From Gemmatimonadota bacterium (GTDB taxonomy: Bacteria; ARS69), in NCBI GenBank assembly GCA_021604925.1, contig BQJX01000015.1:1-15297 (forward strand): DNA of 15,297 nucleotides, written 5' to 3'. How positions within the stretch are numbered: position 1 is the first letter of the stretch; each line of letters opens with the position of its first letter. Of the stretch, positions 6,814 through 13,740 are shown one piece after another. The position numbers and the translations under genes are program-made. Under the pieces are notes generated by a model. It was given only the letters and a program-made list of their open reading frames with translations, ran no database searches and was not told where the DNA came from.

Positions 6814-9116
6814 AGCGGTTCGGTCTCGAACTGGGCCTCGCGTTGCTGGTGATCGTCCTCTTTGCCGACTACCTGTTCAGTACCGACCTTCTCTACGGCA
6901 GCGACTCGATTCCGGGCGGTATCTTCTTTCGCGGATTGCTCGTCGACTTCGTCAAAGCCTACGGCGAGCTCCCTCGTTGGAATCCGTTCATTCTTGGCGG
7001 GCTGCCCTTCATCGATGCGACGCACGGCGACACGTTCTTCCCGTCGTCGCTGCTCCACTTCATGATGCCAGTCCATCGTGCCCTGGGACACAAGCTGATC
7101 CTTCACGTGTTCCTGGCCGGTGTGTTCATGGCGTTCTACCTCCGGTCACTGCGGCTGCATGAGCACGCCGTCGCCCTGGGCGCCGTTACGTATATGCTGT
7201 CCCCGGTCTTCGTCAGCTACATCTTCGCTGGCCAAGACGGAAAGATGTATGTCGTGAGCCTGGCGCCGCTCGTCCTTGGGCTCCTGGAGCGAGCCATGGT
7301 AAGCGGCACCGTTGCGCCGTTTCTTCGTTTGGGGCTTGCCGTGGGCGTGACGATCCTATCGGCACAGATCCAGATGGCCTACCACTGCCTTTGGTTCGTC
7401 GCGGCTCTCTTCGTGACACGACTGGCTTTGGGCCCTGCGAACGCAGGCCGCACCCCGGAGCAGGTCGGGGCTCGGAGTAGCGGTGGTCGGGTTCGTCGTT
7501 GTGCCTTCTTTGTCCTGGCCATCAGCATCGGGGTCGCGATCGCGTCAATCCAGCTGTTCCCGGCGGTCGCCTACGTCAAGCATCCGGCCGGATTCTCGGT
7601 CCGTTCAGACAAGACCGACTATGAGCACGCCTCCTCGTGGTCACTGCATCCGGAGGAAGTGGCGTCCATGGTGGTCCCGGAGTTCTGCAACGCGCCGCGG
7701 GGCTACTGGGGACGCAACGTGTTCAAGTACAACTCCGACTATGTTGGCATTCTTACGTTGCTGCTGGCCGGATTGGCGATGTCCCGGAAGCGCGACGCAA
7801 CGAGGTGGTTTCTGGCAGGCCTGGCCGCGTTCTGCGTGCTGTACTCGCTCGGGGATTGGACGCCGGTCCACCGCCTCTTCTATGCGATTGTTCCCCAGGT
7901 GAAGTTGTTTCGGGCGCCGCCGCTCGTCATGTTCGGGGCGGCATTTGGGTTCAGCGCTCTTGCGGCGTTGGCCGTCCACGACCTGGAGGAGTCCGCGCAC
8001 AATGCGCCGAAGCAAGCGGGCGATCGACTGCTGGCGATCGGGTTGGCGGTGGCGGGAATCCTGGCCTTGATCGGCCTGGCCTCGAAGGGCGTGACGGCGT
8101 TCTGGACCGACTTGTTCGCCCCGCCGCTCGACGGCGACAAGGCCGCAGCACAGTTGATGAATCTGTCGGCATTTCGTGACGGTGCTCTGATCGCGGCAGC
8201 CATTCTGGCCGCAGGGGCTGCGACGGTGGTCCTGAGAATGAAGGGGTCGCTGAGGGCTCGTCCCGCGATCCTCATTCTGCTGGTGCTGATGGCGTTGGAC
8301 TTGTGGCGCATTGACGATCAGTTCAAGGTCGTCGCTGATCCGAGCCGGTGGATTGAAGCGCGCGGGACGTTGGCCCAGGTGGCGGCCGAGGCTGGCCAGG
8401 AGAAGTTCCGGGTGATGCCCGTGGTTCCCACGCTGGCGGGAAACGAGTTGGGCGCATTCGGTATCGAGTCAACGTTGGGCTTCCACGACAACGAGCTGGC
8501 GTGGTACCGGGAGCTTCGAATGGACCCGGCGGCTCAGGGCCTGATGGCCACGAACGCGACCGGGTATCCGCTGCTCAGGACGCTGAACGTGAAGTACATC
8601 CTGCACAACTCGCCGGACTACCCGAATCCGTTGCCGGTGCCCGGATCCCTGCCTCGGTTCAGAGTGGTGGAGCAGTACGAGGTCGTGACGGATCGGTCTG
8701 AGATTGTTCCGAGGCTTCTCGCGGACGGGCATGATCCGGCAGTCACGGCGCTCCTGGAAGAGGATCCGGGTTACGTGCCCGAGTTCGCGAATCCGGAGCC
8801 CGCGGGTCGGATTACGGGATACGTGTACGCCGGCAACGAGATCCGAATCGACGTCTCCGCACAGCGACCGTGCCTCGTCATTCATGCCGAGAACTGGTTC
8901 CCATACTGGCACGCGAGAGACAGCAACGAGGAGCTTCCCATTCTCCGGGCCGACGGGACGCTTCGTGCCATCCCTGTGAGTGCTGGAGACCATGAGATCA
9001 CCATGAGCTTCCGCTCGCAGCCGTACGAGACCGGGAAGTGGGTGACGCTCGGCACCCTACTGGTCACGGTGGGCTGGCTGTCCCTGGGCGCCCTGCGAAG
9101 GCGCCGCCTCGAATGA
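6810..9116 (+). CDS. YfhO-family multi-pass membrane protein (GT-C-like)
   Basis: This 768-aa inner-membrane protein has a first transmembrane segment at about residues 8-27, then a PRWNPFILGGLPF element (about 55-67) followed by a GDTFFPSSLLH stretch, which are typical of the first periplasmic loop of YfhO-type proteins. Many further hydrophobic segments run to about residue 500. A mostly soluble domain (about 510-735) and a final membrane helix (about 742-760) with an RRRR-type basic end follow. YfhO-family proteins resemble GT-C glycosyltransferases and are linked to glycosylation of lipoteichoic acid or other envelope polymers, usually from a polyprenyl-linked sugar; the substrate here is unknown. 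The start is TTG in a TTGA overlap with the preceding stop, with GGAG at 6798-6801. The next two genes (flippase/LPG-type membrane protein and GT4) fit a glycolipid pathway. Codon third positions are less GC-rich than in smc. A related DUF2142/PMT-like identity is possible. Confidence 0.75.
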   Translation: MKRFGLELGLALLVIVLFADYLFSTDLLYGSDSIPGGIFFRGLLVDFVKAYGELPRWNPFILGGLPFIDATHGDTFFPSSLLHFMMPVHRALGHKLILHVFLAGVFMAFYLRSLRLHEHAVALGAVTYMLSPVFVSYIFAGQDGKMYVVSLAPLVLGLLERAMVSGTVAPFLRLGLAVGVTILSAQIQMAYHCLWFVAALFVTRLALGPANAGRTPEQVGARSSGGRVRRCAFFVLAISIGVAIASIQLFPAVAYVKHPAGFSVRSDKTDYEHASSWSLHPEEVASMVVPEFCNAPRGYWGRNVFKYNSDYVGILTLLLAGLAMSRKRDATRWFLAGLAAFCVLYSLGDWTPVHRLFYAIVPQVKLFRAPPLVMFGAAFGFSALAALAVHDLEESAHNAPKQAGDRLLAIGLAVAGILALIGLASKGVTAFWTDLFAPPLDGDKAAAQLMNLSAFRDGALIAAAILAAGAATVVLRMKGSLRARPAILILLVLMALDLWRIDDQFKVVADPSRWIEARGTLAQVAAEAGQEKFRVMPVVPTLAGNELGAFGIESTLGFHDNELAWYRELRMDPAAQGLMATNATGYPLLRTLNVKYILHNSPDYPNPLPVPGSLPRFRVVEQYEVVTDRSEIVPRLLADGHDPAVTALLEEDPGYVPEFANPEPAGRITGYVYAGNEIRIDVSAQRPCLVIHAENWFPYWHARDSNEELPILRADGTLRAIPVSAGDHEITMSFRSQPYETGKWVTLGTLLVTVGWLSLGALRRRRLE

Positions 9117-10030
9117 ATCGGGAACACTGGATCCGGGCTCTGAGAGTCGCCGGCATCGTTCTCGCAATCAGCTTTCTGGTGCACTCCCTGGTCGCGGCCG
9201 GCCGGGAACTCAATACCTTCTCCGGCGAGGTGTCCTGGCTCCGCGTGGGCGTGGCCGTACTCGTGTTGACGGGGACCTACCTGGGCTTCGCATGGCTCTG
9301 GAGACGAATTGCGCAGGACCTCGGGACTCGCGTGGCGTATGTCCATGCAGTACAGCTCTGGGCGTTCTCCAACCTTGGTCGGTACCTGCCGGGAAAGATC
9401 TGGCAGGTGGTCGGGCTCGTCGTGGTGGCCAAGGACCTGGGGGTCTCAGGAGCGCTCGCCGCGTCGGTGGCGATTGTTGCGCTGGGGTTCACGATTGCGA
9501 CTGGTTCGCTGCTGGCCGCCATCTGCCTGCCTGGATATGTCCTGGGGCACCCCTGGTTGATCGGATTCGCGCTGGCTTCACTGGTGGCTCTGGCGGTTCC
9601 GCTCCTCTGGCCGGGGGCAGTGCGGTGGTCATTGTCACGTTTTGCGTTCTCGAGAGACGCGGCGGATGCCGTTCACCTTTCGCATCGGGACACAGCAAGG
9701 CTGGCGGCTTCGTTCGCTCTGATGTGGTTGTCCCACGGCCTGACGTTCATGTTGCTTGTATCCGCAGTCGTGTCGGTGGACTGGTCCAGGTACACGGAGT
9801 ACGCCGGTGTCTTTTCGCTATCCTATGTGGCTGGCGTCATCGCGATCTTTGCCCCTGGTGGGATCGGAGTGCGGGAGTCCGCGTTGGCGCATGTGATGCA
9901 GGCCCAGCAACTGCACCCCGAGTCCGCGAACATTATCGCGATTCTCGCCCGAATCTGGACCGTGCTGGGTGAGGTGCTGATGGTCGTGATTGCCGTGTTC
10001 GTTCGACGTCGATCGTCGGGGCGCCTCTGA
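9113..10030 (+). CDS. LPG-synthase-type (UPF0104/AglD-like) integral membrane protein
   Basis: This is a 305-aa polytopic membrane protein of the lysylphosphatidylglycerol synthase transmembrane superfamily. Characteristic elements are NLGRYLPGKIWQV (about 87-99) and IFAPGGIGVRES (about 245-256), with about seven or eight hydrophobic segments. Only the membrane part is present; the soluble aminoacyl-transfer domain of MprF is absent. Stand-alone members are often found in polysaccharide or glycolipid loci and are thought to move or modify lipid-linked intermediates, so the role here is inferred from context. I chose ATG 9113 because it forms an ATGA overlap with the previous stop and begins a good first membrane helix; the longer frame from 9038 would put 25 extra non-homologous-looking residues inside the upstream gene. 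A GAAGG lies at 9097-9101. The TGA overlaps the next ATG by one base. Confidence 0.85.
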   Translation: MNREHWIRALRVAGIVLAISFLVHSLVAAGRELNTFSGEVSWLRVGVAVLVLTGTYLGFAWLWRRIAQDLGTRVAYVHAVQLWAFSNLGRYLPGKIWQVVGLVVVAKDLGVSGALAASVAIVALGFTIATGSLLAAICLPGYVLGHPWLIGFALASLVALAVPLLWPGAVRWSLSRFAFSRDAADAVHLSHRDTARLAASFALMWLSHGLTFMLLVSAVVSVDWSRYTEYAGVFSLSYVAGVIAIFAPGGIGVRESALAHVMQAQQLHPESANIIAILARIWTVLGEVLMVVIAVFVRRRSSGRL

Positions 10031-11199
10031 TGCGGATCCTCTGGGCGTCGCACGTGTATCCGCGGGCTCGCGAAGACGTCTTCGGCGCGTTCCTGCACCG
10101 GATGGCGCGAGAGATCGTGTCCAAAGGGCACGAGGTGCGGGTTGTCGCGCCGTGGGACGAGGGGGCGCCGCAGGAGGAATCGATGGACGGCGTTCAACTG
10201 GAACGATTCCGGTATCCAGGCGACCGGAGTCGACCGTTGGCCTACAGCGGAGAGATGCATCGAAGGGCGATCCAGGCGCCAGCCTCCATGGTCAGATTCG
10301 TTGCCGCCATGTCGAGCGCTGTGGATCGTGCCGTGGCCCAGTGGAAGCCCGAACTTCTTCACGCACACTGGTGGGTGCCCACTGCGCTGGCCGTCCGCTT
10401 CGTGCGCGCTGACGCCGGACCTCGGGTCGTTTCGCTACACGGGACCGACGTGAGGTTGATGCGATCCGTCCCGCTGATCCGGCCGCTGGCTTCCTGGGTC
10501 TTGCGGCCGGTCGACGCGGTCCTGCCTGTGTCGCGGGCGTTGGCCGATGAGTTGTCTCCCGGCATTCGCCGGCGTGTTCCAGAGGTGCTGCCCATGCCGG
10601 CGGATGGCGATGTGTTTCGTGTTGCCTCACCGGAGTCGCAGGTGGCCGACCGGCGAGGCTTTGTCGTGGCGGCGCGCCTGACCGAGCAGAAGCGGGTTGG
10701 GGACGCCCTGCGCGCACTTGCACTGGCGAGGAAGTCCGACGCGTCGGTGAGGCTGACGATCGCGGGGGATGGGCCCGAGATGGGCAACCTCCGGGCACTG
10801 GCCGTGGATCTTCGACTGGAGGGGGCGGTTGACTTTCGCGGTATGGTGAGTCCGCCGGACCTTGCGGACCTGTTTCGGTCCGCCACGGGCGTTATCCTTC
10901 CGTCGATTCGGGAGGGGTATGGCCTGACCGTGGTTGAGGCGGCTCTTTGTGGCGCGCCGGCGATTGGAACGCGGTCCGGCGGGCTGACGGATCTGATCTC
11001 GCACGGCGAAAACGGGTTGCTCGTCTCTCCCTGCGAGCCGAAGGAGCTTGCGGCGGCGATGTTGCAGCTGGCCGGAGACGGTCCACTGGTGAACGCCCTT
11101 GGAGAGAAGGCGCGGCGGCTGGCGCAAGAGCGGACGGCCGGACCACTGGGTATCCGGCTATGCGCCGTCTACAGGGAATTGATCGAGCGCAACGGCTAG
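10030..11199 (+). CDS. GT4 family (GT-B fold) glycosyltransferase
   Basis: This 389-aa cytoplasmic or membrane-associated glycosyltransferase has an N-terminal Rossmann half starting MRILWASHVYPRAREDVFGA, with HAHWW (111-115) and SLHGTD (135-140). The nucleotide-sugar half has AARLTEQKRVGDAL (about 214-227), IAGDGPEMGNL (about 244-254) and the retaining-enzyme E-x7-E motif, EGYGLTVVE (E295 and E303). It ends with a GGLTDLISHGENGLLV segment. Such enzymes add a sugar from a nucleotide-sugar donor to a lipid-linked or polysaccharide acceptor; the donor and acceptor cannot be read from sequence. The ATG at 10030 shares its A with the TGA of the preceding gene (TGATG). It is the last gene of the coupled + strand chain, ending at TAG 11197-11199. 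About 110 bp downstream is a strong inverted repeat that probably ends the transcript. Confidence 0.93.
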   Translation: MRILWASHVYPRAREDVFGAFLHRMAREIVSKGHEVRVVAPWDEGAPQEESMDGVQLERFRYPGDRSRPLAYSGEMHRRAIQAPASMVRFVAAMSSAVDRAVAQWKPELLHAHWWVPTALAVRFVRADAGPRVVSLHGTDVRLMRSVPLIRPLASWVLRPVDAVLPVSRALADELSPGIRRRVPEVLPMPADGDVFRVASPESQVADRRGFVVAARLTEQKRVGDALRALALARKSDASVRLTIAGDGPEMGNLRALAVDLRLEGAVDFRGMVSPPDLADLFRSATGVILPSIREGYGLTVVEAALCGAPAIGTRSGGLTDLISHGENGLLVSPCEPKELAAAMLQLAGDGPLVNALGEKARRLAQERTAGPLGIRLCAVYRELIERNG

Positions 11200-11312
11200 C
11201 GGAAGGGTGCCTTGATGTCCGCCGGCGCCGGGGGCCGCAAGTGGGCCGGTGTGGATCGCCCGAGTAGCCTCTGCCAAGCGTGGATCCCGCTCGCGAATCC
11301 GGAGAGCGGTGG

Positions 11313-11347
11313 TCGTTGAGAGGATCGGCCGCCAATCCTCTCAACGA
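11313..11347. terminator. Perfect 13-bp inverted repeat between converging genes, probable bidirectional terminator
   Basis: TCGTTGAGAGGAT (11313-11325) pairs perfectly with ATCCTCTCAACGA (11335-11347) around a 9-nt loop. It lies in the 162-bp gap between the stops of the GT4 gene (11199, +) and the beta-helix gene (11362, -). Position and symmetry fit a shared terminator, but neither side has a T-tract, so classical intrinsic termination is not certain; a role as an RNA 3'-end-stabilising hairpin is an alternative. I saw no gene in the rest of the gap. Confidence 0.6.
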
Positions 11348-11361
11348 TTCGGGACGGCCCG

Positions 11362-12558
11362 CTACTGTCGATACGCGGCCTTGATTCTGGACCAGCTGGT
11401 GGCCTCGATGCTGACCGGACCGCACGCTACAGGGCGGGCACCGATCAGGCCGCATCCGGTCGGGCCGGGTGCCGCACAGGGCGAACTGGAACGAAGTCCG
11501 AAGTCAGCGGACGCGATGTCACAGAATTGGGGGTCCTGGTAGATGTCGTTGTCGGGCGGGGGACAGTTCGCGTAGACACCTTCCGCGTTCCCGAACAGGC
11601 AGTTGCATGAGAGCGTCATCGAAGAGTCATTGATGCAGTAGACGCCGTGTCCGTCCGGACTGCCTCCAAGAATATTGTGGTGGATGAACGACACCCCGGG
11701 ATCCGGGAACTTGCTGGTGGCTTGCGAGATGGCGCCGCCCCAACGAGAAGCGCTATTGCCCCAAAGCGTATTGTGCTCGATGATCGGATGCCCGCCGTTG
11801 ATTCCGATTCCACCGCCGTCTCGGCTCGAGTTGTCGACTATCAAGTTGTCACGGATCGTAACCACGCCGCCCTCTCCATGCCAGACATGGATGCCTCCGC
11901 CGGTTCCTCCCGAGAAGTTGTTCCGAACGATGTTGTTCTCGATGAGCGGAGATCCATTGTTGACGCCGATTCCGCCGCCGCTGCCCGCCGAGTTGAACTC
12001 GATCAGATTTCCCCGGATGGTGGGAGACGTATCCGAGCCCCAGTGGCCCCGGATGCCGCCCCCATAGCTAGCGGAATTGTTGTGGATGTGATTGTCCTCG
12101 ATCAGCGGGGAGGCGCCGAACTCACAGTGCACGGCCGCTCCATCAGCTCCGGTGTTTCCGTGGAATTCATTGCGTGTGATCGTGGGCGATGACGAGGTGC
12201 ACAGGATGGCACTGTTGGAGGCTCCGGTGAACTCGAAGCCGTCGATGATCGTCGAAAGGCCCTGCCCGCTAGTGCACCGGAGGCCTTGGGCGCCACAGTG
12301 GATCAGGGAGGTCCCGGGGGCGCGAACGGAGAACGCCGCGTTCCAACCTCCGAGCAACTGAACACCGTCTGTCATCTCGACGCTGTTGGCGTTGTGGGCG
12401 CCTTGGATGACGGCAATCGTATCACCGGCCGCCGCCATTCCCATGGCCATCTGAACAGTGAGAGCATCGCCGGTGCCGGCCGGGTCGACTCGCACGAAGG
12501 CGGCGTTTGCATTCGAAATCAAGCAGAAGACGAGGAACGTCGCGTACGCGTTGCGCAT
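11362..12558 (-). CDS. Secreted right-handed parallel beta-helix repeat protein
   Basis: The 398-aa protein starts with a Sec signal peptide (basic MRNAYA, a hydrophobic TFLVFCLI core, probable cleavage near residue 19-20 after SNANA). From about 105 to 325 it has repeating beta-helix coils of about 22-28 residues with the pattern SPxIexNxIxxNxS...GGGI. GGGI occurs at 166-169, 194-197, 220-223 and 248-251, with a degenerate GGA at 274-276. A DPQFCD...DFGLRSSSPC element closes the helix, and several cysteines may form disulfides. The last residues, after VACGPVSIEATSW, form a short SRIKAAYRQ tail. Such folds occur in polysaccharide lyases, surface adhesins and NosD-like proteins; no catalytic residues were recognised, so a binding or structural role is as likely as an enzyme. 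I chose ATG 12558 for the AGGAGG at 12566-12571 and the signal peptide, rather than the in-frame ATG 38 codons upstream. It is convergent with the GT4 gene. Confidence 0.88.
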   Translation of the reverse strand: MRNAYATFLVFCLISNANAAFVRVDPAGTGDALTVQMAMGMAAAGDTIAVIQGAHNANSVEMTDGVQLLGGWNAAFSVRAPGTSLIHCGAQGLRCTSGQGLSTIIDGFEFTGASNSAILCTSSSPTITRNEFHGNTGADGAAVHCEFGASPLIEDNHIHNNSASYGGGIRGHWGSDTSPTIRGNLIEFNSAGSGGGIGVNNGSPLIENNIVRNNFSGGTGGGIHVWHGEGGVVTIRDNLIVDNSSRDGGGIGINGGHPIIEHNTLWGNSASRWGGAISQATSKFPDPGVSFIHHNILGGSPDGHGVYCINDSSMTLSCNCLFGNAEGVYANCPPPDNDIYQDPQFCDIASADFGLRSSSPCAAPGPTGCGLIGARPVACGPVSIEATSWSRIKAAYRQ

Positions 12559-12565
12559 GGGGTAG

Positions 12566-12571
12566 CCTCCT
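12566..12571 (-). promoter_or_regulatory. Shine-Dalgarno AGGAGG of the beta-helix gene
   Basis: The minus strand reads AGGAGG with a 7-nt spacer to the ATG at 12558-12556, preceded by a T-rich CTTTTTCTCT. It is the strongest ribosome binding site in the window and decides the start of the gene. Confidence 0.85.
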
Positions 12572-12663
12572 AGAGAAAAAGTGCCCAGCGCGACTGTTGG
12601 GGGCCGTCGACGATGAGCGGTCGATCGAGTGCCCGACGACGACCGGGTTCCGAGCGTCGGCGA

Positions 12664-12692
12664 AGTATGCACCCTACAATTCTAGTCTATTG
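12664..12692 (-). promoter_or_regulatory. AT-rich candidate promoter region of the beta-helix gene
   Basis: In the 204-bp gap 12559-12762 this stretch is clearly more AT-rich than its surroundings. On the minus strand it carries -10-like hexamers TAGAAT (12684-12679) and CATACT (12669-12664). No good -35 lies at the right distance (TTGAAC at 12712-12707 is 22 nt away from TAGAAT). If used, the mRNA would have a leader of about 100 nt. The rest of the gap, apart from the AGGAGG and a small GC hairpin, holds nothing I can name. Confidence 0.25.
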
Positions 12693-12718
12693 CGGAGGGG
12701 GCTCCGGTTCAAGCCTCG

Positions 12719-12731
12719 GGGCCAGGGGCCC
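12719..12731 (-). terminator. Small GC hairpin after the GNAT gene
   Basis: GGGCC-AGG-GGCCC is a 5-bp stem with a 3-nt loop (a sixth G-T pair is possible), about 31 nt after the stop of the acyltransferase gene. There is no T-tract on the minus strand. It could end the deacetylase-GNAT transcript, but GC-rich DNA makes such short hairpins by chance. Confidence 0.2.
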
Positions 12732-12762
12732 TTGCCACGGTCGGAGCAGGATCAAGGTCGCG

Positions 12763-13740
12763 CTAGAAGGTCAGTTCTGCGTCGCAATCCAGGAATGTCA
12801 GGTGAAATGGCGGGGTGGCTCGGGATTGCATGAAGCCCTTTTGGGGAAGTCGTCGGACTCGGAGCGGTCCGACACCGAGGCTCGGACGGAAACCAGCTCT
12901 GGACAGCGATTCACCGGTGGGAGACGCCGTGTCGACTGCCAGGACCATCACGGCGCCCAGTCGACCCAGGCGCCACGCACCGAATGACGCGAGGCGGGCA
13001 AGTACGTCGTCGGCACCATCGACCGCGAGCAAATCCACGATCAGGCCCGTCGGAACGCGCCCGAATCGTCGGTTCCTTCCTCCGCGGATCATTCGGAGCA
13101 GCACCCACCCCTGGATTCCGTCGCCGCTGTCGGTCGTCCACGCTTCGTAGTTGGCGTCGGGTCTGCCGAGCAGGCGCTCGCCGAGAGCCGCCGTATCTCG
13201 CGCCCCGACACAGAGGGATGTGGCTCCACGGCGGTTCCAGACCTCGTCGAACGCCGGCGAATCCAGCGGAATTCTCGTGAAAGCGCGCGTGTCGACGTCG
13301 TGGCGGCGGAGGCCGGGGAGCGTGACGCCGAGGAGCGGGGTCCAGTCCAGACCCGTCCAGCCCACGCTGTGGAAACAGTGTCGTGCTTCATCCGATTGAC
13401 CGAACGTCGCCACGACCTCCACGTCCTCTTCGAGGCGTCGGGCAAGGCGCTTGCCGATTCCTTGCCCCTTCAACTCTGTGGAGACATAGAAGTCCGTGAT
13501 CCATCCAACATCGAGTTTCTCTCCAGTGGGAGTGACGAACGGCTGTCGAAGGAGCGTTGCGTTGCCAAGGACCCGACCCTCTTGTACCGAGAGAAAGTGA
13601 GATCGACGCGCGTTCATCCAGCGCCAACGAGAGCGCGCCTCATCGTTCCAATCGGGGCCGAGGACCGTCGTCCAGAATCGATCGGTTTCCGGCCAGACCT
13701 CGTCCGTGTACTTGACGATCGAGGCTCCGGCGCTACTCAT
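12763..13740 (-). CDS. GNAT-family acyltransferase, probably two-domain
   Basis: This 325-aa soluble protein has an acetyl-CoA-binding signature in the N-terminal half: ITDFYVSTELKGQGIGKRLA (about 81-100), with the pyrophosphate-binding KGQGIG at 91-96 and a strand-turn-helix arrangement typical of GNAT motif A. The C-terminal half (about 165-310) has a PTGLIVDLLAVDGADDVLAR segment and GAVMVLA, suggesting a second GNAT-like fold without its own acyl-CoA loop. Two-domain GNAT proteins often sit in capsule or O-antigen loci and acylate amino sugars. Here it follows, with an 8-bp overlap, a deacetylase-like gene, so acetylating an amino group exposed by, or related to, that enzyme is a reasonable guess but not shown. 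The ATG at 13740 lies inside the end of the upstream gene, so coupling is likely. The substrate is unknown. Confidence 0.75.
   Translation of the reverse strand: MSSAGASIVKYTDEVWPETDRFWTTVLGPDWNDEARSRWRWMNARRSHFLSVQEGRVLGNATLLRQPFVTPTGEKLDVGWITDFYVSTELKGQGIGKRLARRLEEDVEVVATFGQSDEARHCFHSVGWTGLDWTPLLGVTLPGLRRHDVDTRAFTRIPLDSPAFDEVWNRRGATSLCVGARDTAALGERLLGRPDANYEAWTTDSGDGIQGWVLLRMIRGGRNRRFGRVPTGLIVDLLAVDGADDVLARLASFGAWRLGRLGAVMVLAVDTASPTGESLSRAGFRPSLGVGPLRVRRLPQKGFMQSRATPPFHLTFLDCDAELTF

Noticed and set aside
9038..9112. Earlier ATG for the LPG-synthase-type gene
   Set aside because: It lies deep within the YfhO-like coding sequence and adds 25 residues before the natural first membrane helix; ATG 9113 makes the usual 4-bp overlap.
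11222..11231. 10-bp palindrome CCGGCGCCGG
   Set aside because: It is short, pure G/C and of a kind expected often in such DNA; it has no adjacent supporting signal.
12571..12600. Possible attenuator: weak CCCA/TGGG stem followed by TTTTT on the minus strand
   Set aside because: Only about 4 pairs with a 10-nt loop. The T-run is more simply a pyrimidine-rich stretch ahead of the Shine-Dalgarno.
12559..12672. 38-codon N-terminal extension of the beta-helix protein
   Set aside because: It would bury the signal peptide, and the AGGAGG at 12566-12571 fits ATG 12558 exactly.
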